A DNA stretch of 64,000 nt from Pelorhabdus rhamnosifermentans (GTDB lineage Bacteria > Bacillota > Negativicutes > UMGS1260), in assembly GCF_018835585.1 (NCBI RefSeq), contig NZ_JAHGVE010000005.1, positions 124,001 through 188,000 of the forward strand, written 5' to 3'. Below are positions 24,627-33,399 of the stretch, piece after piece (position 1 is the stretch's first letter; each line of letters begins with the position of its first letter). Made by a program: the position numbers and the translations under genes. Under the pieces are notes generated by a model. It made no database searches. It worked only from the letters and a program-made list of their open reading frames with translations, and was not told where the DNA came from.

Positions 24627-25436
24627 TTATTGCCCCCTTCGCAAGCGAATCTGTTCAGCAAGCTGCGTTAAAGACCCTGTTGGACTGATCCCCACGTTCG
24701 CAAGATTTTGTGACAACACGTTGGCATCAGACACTTTTAATCCCCAGCTTAAGGCCTGCTTTATATCCTTAAATAACTGCGTTGGAGAACCATCGAAGAC
24801 TAAATTCCCCTGATTTAAAACAAGCACACGAGAAGCAAACTTTTCGACGATCTCCATGTCATGCGTAACAACAAGAATAGATTTCCCCTGATGACACAGC
24901 CCAGTAAGCATCGTCATCAATTTATCGCGAAAGGGCATATCTTGCCCACAAGTTGGTTCATCAAGCAAGTAAAGTTCCGGCTCCATGGCTAATGTACAAG
25001 CAATAGCCAGCCGCTGTTTTTCCCCCTTCGTCATGAGACGGGGGTTTTTCTTTTCTTGCCCAGTAAGTTCCACAGCAGCAAAGGCCTGCGTAACATGCTG
25101 CTGAATTTTTTTCGGTTCAACCTTTAGTTGCCTAAGCCCATAGGCTACTTCTTCTTCAGCTGTCGAATGAAAAAAAATCAGATCAGGGTTTTGAAAAACA
25201 TAACCCATAAATCGAGCCAAATCGGCAGGCTCACTGCCGGCTAAATCGCGACCGTGCCAAAAAACATGCCCACTTTCAATCGGTGTTAAGGCCATAATGA
25301 CGCGCGTAAGCGTTGTCTTTCCGCTTCCGTTTTTGCCGACAATGGCAACAAATTCCCCATGATCGACAGAAAAATTAATCTCATGTAAAGAAAACTCAGG
25401 GCTATAGGCAAAGCTCACCTGATCCAGCTTAAGCAC
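24627..25436 (-). CDS. ecfA: ECF transporter ATP-binding protein
   Basis: About 269 residues. Walker A GKNGSGKTTL, Q-loop VFQNPDLIFFH, an altered signature region LMTKGEKQRLAIA, Walker B LYLLDEPTCGQD, and switch His VVTHD are all visible. The first residue of the LSGGQ signature is replaced (MTKGE), but the family tolerates this. I chose GTG at 25436, which overlaps the upstream stop and follows AGGTGGGGTGG; an earlier GTG is the alternative. It pairs with the next ATPase as a heterodimer. Confidence 0.88.
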   Translation of the reverse strand: MLKLDQVSFAYSPEFSLHEINFSVDHGEFVAIVGKNGSGKTTLTRVIMALTPIESGHVFWHGRDLAGSEPADLARFMGYVFQNPDLIFFHSTAEEEVAYGLRQLKVEPKKIQQHVTQAFAAVELTGQEKKNPRLMTKGEKQRLAIACTLAMEPELYLLDEPTCGQDMPFRDKLMTMLTGLCHQGKSILVVTHDMEIVEKFASRVLVLNQGNLVFDGSPTQLFKDIKQALSWGLKVSDANVLSQNLANVGISPTGSLTQLAEQIRLRRGQ

Positions 25437-26265
25437 TTTGTTCCACCCCACCTGCTAAATAGTGGCCCAAAAAGAGCTTCGCCTCACCTGAACTCTTCCA
25501 ATAAGGCAATGAAAGATCACCAATCAATAGGCGCAGCTTCCAAAGGTCAGGCAAAAATTCCCGGTACTCTTCCTGTTGTTCCAAGAAAGCGGCAACTTCC
25601 TCACTCTTGCCTGAGCAAGCCACTCTGCCCTGCTGCAAAAAAACGACTTGATCGGCGAGCAGCATTAACTCACGCGGGTCCTGCTCCGAAACAATAACAG
25701 TCAGTCCTTGCTTACACAATTTGCTGAGCAGGGCATAAAGCTCTGTTGTACCTGCCGGATCGAGCGCCGCCGCTGGTTCATCCAAAACAAGCAGCTGCGG
25801 TCTTTTGACAAGAGCCCCGGCAATGGCAAGGCGCTGTTTTTGCCCGCCTGACAGGCTGGATACTTCACGCTGAGAAAGCCCCTCTAGCCCAACAAGCCGG
25901 AGGTATTTTTCAATAATCGCCGTTCGCTTGGCAGGTGGACACGTTAAATTATAAGCCACTTCATCGTAAACAGTCATGCTAAACAGCTGACTTTCATAGT
26001 CTTCAAGAACAATGGCAACTTGAGGCGAAATCTCCGTTAAAGAACTCGTCAGACTGCTCTTTTGGCCAAAATAAATTTGGCCTGCCGCCTTGCCGCCAAA
26101 ATAATGAGGCACAAGACCGCATAAAGTCCGGCAAAGTGTCGTTTTACCACAACCAGACAGTCCGGTAATGACTGTCAAACTGCCTGATTCCATAGCAAGA
26201 TTGATATCATCTAAAATAATTTTCTTCTGATAAGCATAGGAAAAGTGTTCCAACCGAATGTTCAT
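25429..26265 (-). CDS. ecfA: ECF transporter ATP-binding protein
   Basis: 278 residues. Walker A GLSGCGKTTL, signature SLSGGQKQRLAIA, Walker B LLVLDEPAAALD and a switch position changed to VSEQD (His replaced by Gln). This loss of the switch histidine with a normal signature, against the other ATPase's opposite pattern, suggests an asymmetric heterodimer. Its ATG overlaps the trpP stop by 4 bp. Confidence 0.88.
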   Translation of the reverse strand: MNIRLEHFSYAYQKKIILDDINLAMESGSLTVITGLSGCGKTTLCRTLCGLVPHYFGGKAAGQIYFGQKSSLTSSLTEISPQVAIVLEDYESQLFSMTVYDEVAYNLTCPPAKRTAIIEKYLRLVGLEGLSQREVSSLSGGQKQRLAIAGALVKRPQLLVLDEPAAALDPAGTTELYALLSKLCKQGLTVIVSEQDPRELMLLADQVVFLQQGRVACSGKSEEVAAFLEQQEEYREFLPDLWKLRLLIGDLSLPYWKSSGEAKLFLGHYLAGGVEQSA

Positions 26266-26843
26266 TCTTCCTCATTCTCCTGACGATGAAATAATTTCTC
26301 AGCAGGATAATACAAAACCTGCGTAATCACCACATTAAGCAATGCCACAATTGCCACAACAGGCAGCATGCCATAAAAATAGACATTCCACGGCAAAACA
26401 AGCACAAACTTTAAAATTCCCGTAAAAATAAGACCACTGACAAGTGTACTCAGACCCGCTGACAAACCTGGCAGCAATTTAAATCGGCTCAAATGCATGC
26501 CAGCAAATAAATGAATCGTGACGGCACAGCAAAGGGCTCCGGCAAGTTCACTGGGAATATTAGCAAAAGGAAATGCTGACTTAGATGTCGGAATATTAAT
26601 AATACCAGCTACAAGCCCAATACCGGCTGATTCCAACAAGGTCGGGCGAGTCAAATTAATAGCAATCACATACATGGAAATCATAAAGTTTGGAGAGATT
26701 CCGCCAACACTGGGAACAACAAAATGCAAGATGGCACCAATAGCTAAGAGCAAGGCAGTGACAGCCATCCAACGATACTTATTTCCCTCGTTTTTATCAA
26801 AACTTACAAAAGTCTGGTCTTTTTTCAACGGCTCATCATTCAT
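26262..26843 (-). CDS. trpP: Tryptophan transporter S-component (TrpP family)
   Basis: 193 residues with about five membrane segments. The pattern VTALLLAIGAILHFVVPSVGGISPNFMISMYVIAI matches the TrpP family (Bacillus YhaG). GGAGG lies 11 bases upstream of the chosen ATG; an upstream reading has no ribosome site. It is the first gene after a Trp-type T-box and is followed without gaps by two ECF ATPases and EcfT, so the four proteins likely form a dedicated tryptophan importer in the membrane. Family identification is supported independently by the UGG specifier. Confidence 0.88.
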   Translation of the reverse strand: MNDEPLKKDQTFVSFDKNEGNKYRWMAVTALLLAIGAILHFVVPSVGGISPNFMISMYVIAINLTRPTLLESAGIGLVAGIINIPTSKSAFPFANIPSELAGALCCAVTIHLFAGMHLSRFKLLPGLSAGLSTLVSGLIFTGILKFVLVLPWNVYFYGMLPVVAIVALLNVVITQVLYYPAEKLFHRQENEEE

Positions 26844-26876
26844 TTCATTTGTCCTCCTTCGGATTCTTTGCAACAT

Positions 26877-26915
26877 AAAAAACCCCACATCTCCTAATAA
26901 TAGGGACGAGGGGTT
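26877..26915 (-). terminator. T-box attenuator terminator
   Basis: AACCCC and GGGGTT arms with an internal TCCCTA/TAGGA pairing, followed by TTTTTT on the minus strand. It directly follows the T-box sequence, which can pair with part of it to form the antiterminator. Confidence 0.85.
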
Positions 26916-26917
26916 AA

Positions 26918-27165
26918 CCCGCGGTGCCACCCTGATTGATGATTTATTAAAAATAAACCATCCGGCTCTCTGACAAGTACGAGAGGAAAAAACCTCTGAT
27001 ACCCGCTTCCAATGATAACGGCGGAAGTTTCCGACAGAGCCTACCTCACTCTACGTGTCTCGGTCTGTTTCTCTCAGGTCCATTCGACAGACTAAGTAGT
27101 GCCAAACTCTCACTCTCATTGGCTCGCTGAGACTCTTTTATCCTGTGTACTCTTCCTGATCATCG
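26918..27165 (-). promoter_or_regulatory. T-box leader, tryptophan specifier
   Basis: The canonical T-box AGGGTGGCACCGCGGG is complete at 26918-26933. Upstream lies a Stem I-like region with GAA-TGG-ACC (TGG at 27080-27082), placing UGG, the Trp codon, in the specifier loop. Uncharged tRNA-Trp would stabilise the antiterminator and switch on the downstream importer operon. Loss of tryptophan is thus the signal. Confidence 0.93.
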
Positions 27166-27192
27166 AAGTTACTATTTTATTTGATTATAGTT

Positions 27193-27222
27193 AGTATATA
27201 AAATCAGGAAGCTCATTGTCAA
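27193..27222 (-). promoter_or_regulatory. Sigma-A promoter of the T-box operon
   Basis: TTGACA (27217-27222) and TATACT (27193-27198) are separated by 18 bp, just upstream of the T-box leader. Confidence 0.85.
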
Positions 27223-27289
27223 TACTTTTTTTCTGGCAATGAAAATACTTCGTTTCGATTCGGGTTACTCTATCCTTGGAGGGATGATC

Positions 27290-27682
27290 ATGTTAAATGG
27301 CTTTGTCTGTCCAAATTGCCTCAGTTATTTTACTGAAGCCCATCAACATTGTCAACACTGCAACAGTCCATTAACTTATGATGGGGAACAAAAAAATGTT
27401 ATTGATCACTTAAATCCCAATTGTCTGATTCATCGTTATGATGGATCAGACATGTTGGAACCTGCTGTTTTACTCAAGCCAGGCAAGGTAAATGCCAAGG
27501 TAGCTACAAAACTTTCAGAATATGCGAAACCCATTGTAGTGCCCAAAAGAAAAATTTATACTTTCCAGCACGATGTTTTTTGCGCCATTCAATCGGTACG
27601 CAGTGAACGTTCAGCAACAATGAAACGCTATGATTATCAGATCGCCAGCCATTGGCAAAAGCTAAAACCCTATGAGCTATAG
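27290..27682 (+). CDS. Zinc-ribbon hypothetical protein
   Basis: About 130 residues. Cys pairs CPNC and CQHC within the first 25 residues form a rubredoxin-like zinc ribbon. The remainder is basic and mostly helical with no recognised domain. Of two adjacent ATG codons I chose the second, which stands 6 bases after GGAGGG. It is monocistronic, converging on the deacetylase gene. Function unknown. Confidence 0.7.
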   Translation: MLNGFVCPNCLSYFTEAHQHCQHCNSPLTYDGEQKNVIDHLNPNCLIHRYDGSDMLEPAVLLKPGKVNAKVATKLSEYAKPIVVPKRKIYTFQHDVFCAIQSVRSERSATMKRYDYQIASHWQKLKPYEL

Positions 27683-27684
27683 CT

Positions 27685-28392
27685 CTAATCACGTACTTCG
27701 TAATACTGGAGTAATTCACTGACTGTGACAAAAGTGTAGCCTTGGGCACGCAATTGATCAATGATCTGTTTTAGCGCCTCTGGTGTTGGCAGAGGGTACT
27801 GACCATCATGAAGCAAAACAATGCTACCTGGCGTGACGTGTGATACAACATGCTGTACGACATTCGAAACAGGCGGACACTTCCAGTCTTCGGGATCGAC
27901 AGACCATGTCACCGTTGTATAGCCCCGCTCATGTGCTGCTGCAAGAACGGCCTGATTAAAAGCACCACCAGGCGGACGAAATAGAATGGGTTTCGGGGCT
28001 AATTTACTAATAATTTCTTCGGCTTTGGTTAGTTCATCTGCTACAGCCTGCTTCGATAGTCGCGTCAAAAGTGTATGGCTATAGGTATGTGTACCAATTT
28101 CGTGACCAGCTTGAACAGCCTGCTGAACAAGTTCGGGATGCTGTTCAACATTGGATGCTAACAAGAACAAGGTCACTTTCACATCTTTCTCCTTGAGTGC
28201 GGCAAGCACTGCTGGCGTTGTCTTACTATGAGGACCATCGTCAATGGTGAGTGCCACTACTTTATGAGTAGTCGGCACATTTTTTATCACTTCACCCCGC
28301 TCGCGGAGCTGTTCCTGCGTTATTCCAGCTACTGCCGTAACTAGAAAAAGTGTAATACTTAAAAATACCATTTTTCGCTTTCGAAGAAACAC
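27685..28392 (-). CDS. Polysaccharide deacetylase (NodB family)
   Basis: 235 residues with an N-terminal signal or anchor (KRKMVFLSITLFLVTAVAG). NodB motifs are complete: TIDDGP (Asp51/52), HTYSH (His102, His106), RPPGGAFN, and LLHDG near the C-terminus. It removes acetyl groups from peptidoglycan or chitin-like sugars outside the membrane. In sporeformers such enzymes act on cortex muramic acid (PdaA-like) or vegetative wall; the sequence does not say which. Divergent from the carboxypeptidase gene, 44 bp apart, both wall-related. Confidence 0.9.
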   Translation of the reverse strand: MFLRKRKMVFLSITLFLVTAVAGITQEQLRERGEVIKNVPTTHKVVALTIDDGPHSKTTPAVLAALKEKDVKVTLFLLASNVEQHPELVQQAVQAGHEIGTHTYSHTLLTRLSKQAVADELTKAEEIISKLAPKPILFRPPGGAFNQAVLAAAHERGYTTVTWSVDPEDWKCPPVSNVVQHVVSHVTPGSIVLLHDGQYPLPTPEALKQIIDQLRAQGYTFVTVSELLQYYEVRD

Positions 28393-28436
28393 TTAGTCCA
28401 CCCCCATTAAAACATTATGCCTAAAGGAGGGCGAAT

Positions 28437-29594
28437 ATGTTTAAGAAGTTACTTTTCCTGCTGTTCTTGCTATTCGTAATAAATTGCTTTGCAGGAGTCC
28501 ACGTCCTAGCCAATACCCCACAATTAAAAGCAGCTTCAGCCATTCTCATGGATGCCAAAACAGGACAAGTCTTATATGAAAAAAGCAGCCATACCAGGCG
28601 GGCTCCGGCAAGTACGACAAAAGTACTAACAGCACTACTTGCCATCGAAAGCGGCAGGCTCGATGAAATAGCGACAATAAGCATATCCGCTGCTTCAACG
28701 CCAGGCTCAACAATGGGTCTTTATGCGGGGCAGCACATCAGTCTGAGGGAACTACTGACAGGACTACTTCTTCGTTCAGGCAATGATGCCGCTGTGGCTA
28801 TAGCCCAGCACCTGGAAGGATCCGTAAAGAATTTTGCCGATCTAATGAACCAAAAAGCTTATGCCATTGGTGCCAGGGAAAGCCATTTTGTGAACCCTCA
28901 TGGCCTAACAAAACCGGACCATTATACAACAGCCTATGACCTGGCCCTCATTACTCGTTATGCCATGCAAAATCCGACTTTCGCCGAACTGGTCAACACA
29001 AAGGAAACAGAAATTGAATGGCTCAATCGTAAAGGTCATGAGGAAGATCGCAACTTACGCAACACAAATAAGTTACTCTGGATGTTTGAAGAAGCAGATG
29101 GAGTAAAAACAGGTACAACAGGTGCCGCCGGCCCCTGCCTTGTCTCAAGCGCTACACGAGATAACCAAAAACTAATTGCTGTCGTTCTCCATGACAGCGC
29201 CCGTTGGGCTGACTCCATGCAATTACTCAACTATGGTTTTAATACATTTGATCTCATGGAGTACGCAGCAGCCAATGAAGTCGTCACCACCATCGGAGTG
29301 GAAAATGGCATGGAAGAACAGTTAGACGGATTGGCGGAAACTTGCGCTGCCGCCGTTGTTCCTGCAGAACAAAGCTCTACTGTAACGATAACTTGCGATG
29401 TTCCCACAATAATAAAAGCCCCTATCTACCAGGGGCAAAAAATTGGCGAAATTATCTTTTATGCAAATAATCAAGCCATCAAAACAGTCGATATTGTAGC
29501 TGCCAAAGACATTCGTGAAAAAACGCTTGAACAGCTATTATTTGACCAGTTACTAGATACATACCGCCAATTTTATCATTGGGGCGTCCTTTAA
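28437..29594 (+). CDS. D-alanyl-D-alanine carboxypeptidase (DacF-like)
   Basis: 385 residues with a signal peptide. The penicillin-binding triad is SxxK (Ser59-Thr-Thr-Lys62), SGN (Ser114-Asn116) and KTG (Lys224-Gly226), followed by a PBP5 C-terminal beta domain and a short C-terminal amphipathic stretch for membrane association. It trims the terminal D-Ala from peptidoglycan pentapeptides. AAAGGAGGGCG precedes the ATG. DacF acts in the forespore of Bacillus, but the vegetative paralogue DacA is similar; no promoter decides. Confidence 0.9.
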   Translation: MFKKLLFLLFLLFVINCFAGVHVLANTPQLKAASAILMDAKTGQVLYEKSSHTRRAPASTTKVLTALLAIESGRLDEIATISISAASTPGSTMGLYAGQHISLRELLTGLLLRSGNDAAVAIAQHLEGSVKNFADLMNQKAYAIGARESHFVNPHGLTKPDHYTTAYDLALITRYAMQNPTFAELVNTKETEIEWLNRKGHEEDRNLRNTNKLLWMFEEADGVKTGTTGAAGPCLVSSATRDNQKLIAVVLHDSARWADSMQLLNYGFNTFDLMEYAAANEVVTTIGVENGMEEQLDGLAETCAAAVVPAEQSSTVTITCDVPTIIKAPIYQGQKIGEIIFYANNQAIKTVDIVAAKDIREKTLEQLLFDQLLDTYRQFYHWGVL

Positions 29595-30377
29595 TTATTC
29601 AGGTTTACGATAGAAAAAAGGTAAATAATGCTTGAAACCTATTTCCCGGAAATTTAAAATAGCTTCCGTACCACCGACAAACAACACACCGCCGGGTCTC
29701 AAGGCTGCAAAGAATCGACGATATAAGGATTCTTTGGCTTCTTCAGTAAAATATATCACGACATTTCGGCACAAGATGATATCGAAATTACTCTCAAAGC
29801 TATCGAGTAACAAGTTATGCCGTTTAAATTCCACCCGACTTTTAATAGAATCATTTACAATAGCTCCCCCTTGACAGGGCTGGAGGTACTTTTTCATTCG
29901 GGCAGGTGAAATATTTTTCAATTCATTATTCACATATTGACCCTGTTTCGCTTTATTCAGCATTTCAATATCCAAATCTGTTGCCAAAATGCGATGCCTT
30001 GTATTGGGCGAAATTTCATCAAGAATCATAGCAAGAGTATAAGGCTCAGCACCTGTGGAACACCCGGCGCTCCAAATGGAAAGTTTGGGATTTTTTCTCA
30101 TTAAGTCCGGCAATACGGTTGTCTCAAGTTCAACAAATTTTTCCGGTGTCCGAAAGAACTCCGTCACATTAATCGTTAAAAAATCAATAAATTCTTTATA
30201 AAGTTTGTCATTTTTATTAATCAGGTCAAAAAATTGAACATAACTTGTTGCGCCATTACGCGTCATTAAATTGCCAATGCGCCGTTGCATCTGGGCCGGT
30301 TTATAATCATGTAAATTAATCTTCGATTTTACGAATAATTTATTTTTGAATTCTTCCCAATCTTTATCAGCAGTCAT
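29595..30377 (-). CDS. cheR: Chemotaxis protein methyltransferase
   Basis: 260 residues. The N-terminal helical domain is followed by an S-adenosylmethionine fold with LSIWSAGCSTGAEPYTLAM, LATDLDIEMLNKA, FDIILCRNVVIYF and VLFVGGTEAI, all CheR hallmarks. It methylates glutamates of chemoreceptors in the cytoplasm. No other chemotaxis gene adjoins; a chemoreceptor lies 7.5 kb downstream. It ends at the very base after the carboxypeptidase stop. Confidence 0.93.
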   Translation of the reverse strand: MTADKDWEEFKNKLFVKSKINLHDYKPAQMQRRIGNLMTRNGATSYVQFFDLINKNDKLYKEFIDFLTINVTEFFRTPEKFVELETTVLPDLMRKNPKLSIWSAGCSTGAEPYTLAMILDEISPNTRHRILATDLDIEMLNKAKQGQYVNNELKNISPARMKKYLQPCQGGAIVNDSIKSRVEFKRHNLLLDSFESNFDIILCRNVVIYFTEEAKESLYRRFFAALRPGGVLFVGGTEAILNFREIGFKHYLPFFYRKPE

Positions 30378-30543
30378 GGTCTTCCTCCGTTATGATGAAA
30401 TTATAAAATGATCCTTCAGCTATTCCTTAGATTCTTCCTTTACCTCATTAATTCCTTGTTTACTGCAGTATTTTTCTGAAATGCACGCCTCAAGCAGATC
30501 GAGCAAACTGACAATTCTGTAACTATTTAACACACAAAGCCAA

Positions 30544-30573
30544 GCATATTTTAACGACTTAAATCCGATAATA
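30544..30573 (+). promoter_or_regulatory. Possible forespore sigma-G/F promoter of the SASP gene
   Basis: GCATATT and CGATAATA are spaced by 15 bp, close to sigma-F/sigma-G consensus, about 35 bp before the SASP ATG. Confidence 0.4.
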
Positions 30574-30605
30574 TGAGTAGAACAAAATAAGGAGGTGAGG
30601 TACAC

Positions 30606-30872
30606 ATGGCAAGAAGCAATAAACCTGTTTCTCCAACGGCTGAGAATGCCTTAGACCGTATGAAGATGGAAGTCGCTTCGGAATTAGGCATTGCCGAAAA
30701 CGTCAAAAACCAAGGTTGGGCTACAATGACCTCCGCTGACTGCGGCCGCGTAGGCGGTCACATGGTTCGAAAAATGATCGAACAGTATGAATCAAACTTA
30801 GGCGGTTCTAGCGGCCAAGCACAGCCGGCTAGTACGTTAACATCCCAATATGATGTCAATGGAAAAGCTTAA
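30606..30872 (+). CDS. Alpha/beta-type small acid-soluble spore protein
   Basis: 88 residues with the SASP core: ALDRMKMEVASELGIAE (GPR cleavage site region) and GRVGGHMVRKMIEQYE. It coats and protects spore DNA and is degraded at germination. AAGGAGGTGAGG precedes the ATG. It is direct evidence of a sporeforming host. Confidence 0.95.
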   Translation: MARSNKPVSPTAENALDRMKMEVASELGIAENVKNQGWATMTSADCGRVGGHMVRKMIEQYESNLGGSSGQAQPASTLTSQYDVNGKA

Positions 30873-30888
30873 GTTGAGTATTTTCTTT

Positions 30889-30920
30889 AACGGGCGGCAT
30901 AGCCGCCCGTTATTCGTTTA
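30889..30920. terminator. Terminator between SASP and SpoVD-like genes
   Basis: AACGGGCGGC and GCCGCCCGTT form a 10-bp stem with a 3-nt loop, then TATTCGTTT. It serves converging genes. Confidence 0.7.
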
Positions 30921-30922
30921 CC

Positions 30923-32899
30923 TTACTCAAAAGTCACCATAATTTCCGTCCCCATATCCACAATCGTATTAGCCGAAATACTTTGTTTTGTAGCTAAACC
31001 CGTACCATTCGGAACGAATGTAAGACCTAGACTTGTGACACAATTACCTGCGTCACGAATACTTTTACCAATTAAGTAAGGCACTAAAACTTTTCCAGGC
31101 GGCAACTCAGGCGCAGGCGGCACAGAAACAGCTGTCTTAGGCTGAACGACTGATTGCGCAGCTTGCGGCGCTGGAAAAGCATCTGCATTAAGCTGAGGCT
31201 TTAAATTGAAATATCGGGCAAGCTGCGTTGCAATATTCTTAAACACCGGAGCTGCAATTAGGCCACCATAATAAACGCCGCCAGGATTATCCAAAACGAC
31301 AATAATAGCAAACTGAGGATTCTCAATAGGACCGAACCCGACAAAAGAAGCAATATAGTGACCTGCTTCATAACCAGCACCATTTTCATTTAGCCTTTCT
31401 GCTGTTCCCGTCTTTCCGGCAAAACGATAACCCTTGACTTGCGCTTGCTTTCCACCGCCTTCAGATATGACTTTTTCGAGCATTTCTGTCAAGGTATGCG
31501 CCGTTTCCGAACTAATGACCTGACGGACAACATCAGGAACAGTCGTAACCTTTACCGATCCGTCGCCGCCATAAATTTCCTTAATAATATGCGGCTTTAA
31601 CAAAACCCCGTCATTAGCAATAGCCGAAACTGCCGTAAGAAGCTGTAACGGCGTTACGGCAATACTTTGCCCAATCGACATGGTCGCTGTATCAGAGGCC
31701 CGCATATCCGCAGGATTAAAGAGAATACCTGATTCTTCACCAGGAAGTTCAATCCCCGTTGGTTTGCCAAAACCAAAATTCCGCGCATAATCTGTCAGCT
31801 TTACAGCGCCGACACGCATGCCAACTTGTACAAAACCCGTGTTAACGGAGTTTTTAATAATATCTGTAAAAGAAAGATTCTCGTACCCCTCTTCACCGCT
31901 CGCATTGTGTATGCGGCGACCTGATACTTCAATGTAGCCATGATCAGAGAAATATTCATTTGGTCTCACAAGTCCCTCTTGCAGTGCAGCCGCCGCAACA
32001 ACAGATTTAAATGTCGAACCCGGTTCATATATGACAGATACAGCCCGATTACGCCAGCTCATGGCGTTATATTTAGCAAAATCATTAGGGTTAAATGTAG
32101 GCCGATTCGCCATGGCCAAAATTTCCCCTGTCTTGGGATTCATGACAATAACCGTTGCTGCTGATGCATTCGTTTCAAATACTGCCTGATCGAGGCATTG
32201 CTCAACAATAAACTGAATATTACTATCAAGTGTTAATACTACATTACTCGCTTGCTCCTGTGGTGCAAAAGTAAAAATCGAATTAAATATGGGAATTCCG
32301 TAATTATCCGTATCAACAGCTTGATGAACGATCTTCCCTTTAATGGTTTTATCCAATGCCATCTCTAAGCCATCAAGACCCACATCATCTGTGCCAACAA
32401 AACCAAGTACTTGTGCAGCCAGATTGTCATTGGGATAATAGCGTTTACTCTCATCGACAAAATACAAGCCACTTATTTTTTGGTCCCGAATGATTTGATT
32501 AATGTCATGATACTGTTCTGGCTCTAATGTCCGTCGTATCCAAACAAATGAATTCTCGCCCTGTAGCTTTGCTACCAAATCCTCCGGCTTCATATTCACA
32601 AGCGGCGCAAGCTCAGCTGCCACCGTATCCGCATCCGATTTAAATTCGCGAGGATTTACATAAAGAGATTTATTCAAACTGCTAATGGCGAGTTCCCGAC
32701 CATTACGGTCAAAAATAGTACCCCGCGGCGACTGCAGTTCCTTATTTTCCTGCATTTGCTCTCTCATTTTTTCTGTATATTTTTTACCTTCTACGAACTG
32801 AATCCAACCTAATCGCCCAATAATCACGATAATTACGAACAAAAAAGCGGCCACAGCCAATGCGATCCTCCCTTTAAAAGAGGTCGTTAAATGCAACAT
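30923..32899 (-). CDS. SpoVD/FtsI-type penicillin-binding transpeptidase with one PASTA domain
   Basis: About 658 residues: a membrane anchor (22-40), a dimerisation domain with SPRGTIFDRNG, and a transpeptidase domain with the active serine in PGSTFKSVV (about residue 295), SVN, and KTGTAE (about 491). The C-terminal 55 residues form a single PASTA domain, as in SpoVD. It cross-links septal or spore-cortex peptidoglycan outside the membrane. The ATG was chosen after GGAAG nine bases upstream. An SEDS (SpoVE/FtsW) gene lies upstream with pspC between; the pair probably works as polymerase and transpeptidase. Confidence 0.9.
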   Translation of the reverse strand: MLHLTTSFKGRIALAVAAFLFVIIVIIGRLGWIQFVEGKKYTEKMREQMQENKELQSPRGTIFDRNGRELAISSLNKSLYVNPREFKSDADTVAAELAPLVNMKPEDLVAKLQGENSFVWIRRTLEPEQYHDINQIIRDQKISGLYFVDESKRYYPNDNLAAQVLGFVGTDDVGLDGLEMALDKTIKGKIVHQAVDTDNYGIPIFNSIFTFAPQEQASNVVLTLDSNIQFIVEQCLDQAVFETNASAATVIVMNPKTGEILAMANRPTFNPNDFAKYNAMSWRNRAVSVIYEPGSTFKSVVAAAALQEGLVRPNEYFSDHGYIEVSGRRIHNASGEEGYENLSFTDIIKNSVNTGFVQVGMRVGAVKLTDYARNFGFGKPTGIELPGEESGILFNPADMRASDTATMSIGQSIAVTPLQLLTAVSAIANDGVLLKPHIIKEIYGGDGSVKVTTVPDVVRQVISSETAHTLTEMLEKVISEGGGKQAQVKGYRFAGKTGTAERLNENGAGYEAGHYIASFVGFGPIENPQFAIIVVLDNPGGVYYGGLIAAPVFKNIATQLARYFNLKPQLNADAFPAPQAAQSVVQPKTAVSVPPAPELPPGKVLVPYLIGKSIRDAGNCVTSLGLTFVPNGTGLATKQSISANTIVDMGTEIMVTFE

Positions 32900-33008
32900 A
32901 ATTGTACACTTCCTACTATCAAATGGAAAAGCCACCATTGGCACGGCCTATATATTCCACATCATCCGCCTAATTCCCTTCCTATTCGGGGAAGAACAAT
33001 GATCTTAT

Positions 33009-33048
33009 AACAAAAACCGCTGCAATGAAACCAGCGGTTTTTGTTCAT
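33009..33048. terminator. Bidirectional terminator
   Basis: AACAAAAACCGCTG and CAGCGGTTTTTGTT form a 14-bp perfect stem. It separates the pspC gene from the SpoVD-like gene. Confidence 0.8.
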
Positions 33049-33066
33049 TCCTCATAGCAGTCTATT

Positions 33067-33345
33067 CTATGATGGCGGCATTAAAAAAAAGGCTAATATA
33101 TAAATTCCAATGCCAATCCCTCGATAAAAACTACTAAGAGCCCATACTAAGCGAATCAGAGTAACATCAAGACCTGTATAATTGCTAAAACCTGCACAAA
33201 CGCCAAGTAACATACTGTGCCCTTGATCCAGTGCTAAATGTTTCACAAGAGATGGGTCCCCAAAACTCGATCCTTGAAAGAAGTTCCAAATTGCAAAACT
33301 GCTGATCGCGTAAGCCCCTGCACGCAACAGCCAAATCATGCTCAT
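33067..33345 (-). CDS. PspC-domain membrane protein
   Basis: 92 residues. MLLGVCAGFSNYTGLDVTLIRLVWALSSFYRGIGIGIYILAFFLMP is a PspC domain with one membrane span; an N-terminal hydrophobic stretch of about 20 residues precedes it. GGAGAGGTGA precedes the ATG. Such proteins are linked to envelope-stress signalling; here it lies between two wall-synthesis genes. Confidence 0.85.
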   Translation of the reverse strand: MSMIWLLRAGAYAISSFAIWNFFQGSSFGDPSLVKHLALDQGHSMLLGVCAGFSNYTGLDVTLIRLVWALSSFYRGIGIGIYILAFFLMPPS

Positions 33346-33399
33346 TCACCTCTCCTGTTTTTGTTATTATTCCCAGGAGAAGTTTTTTTTAATCTTTTT

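Noticed and set aside
30420-30605. 61-codon minus-strand ORF before the SASP gene
   Set aside because: Its start codon lies opposite the SASP ribosome site and no ribosome site of its own is seen.
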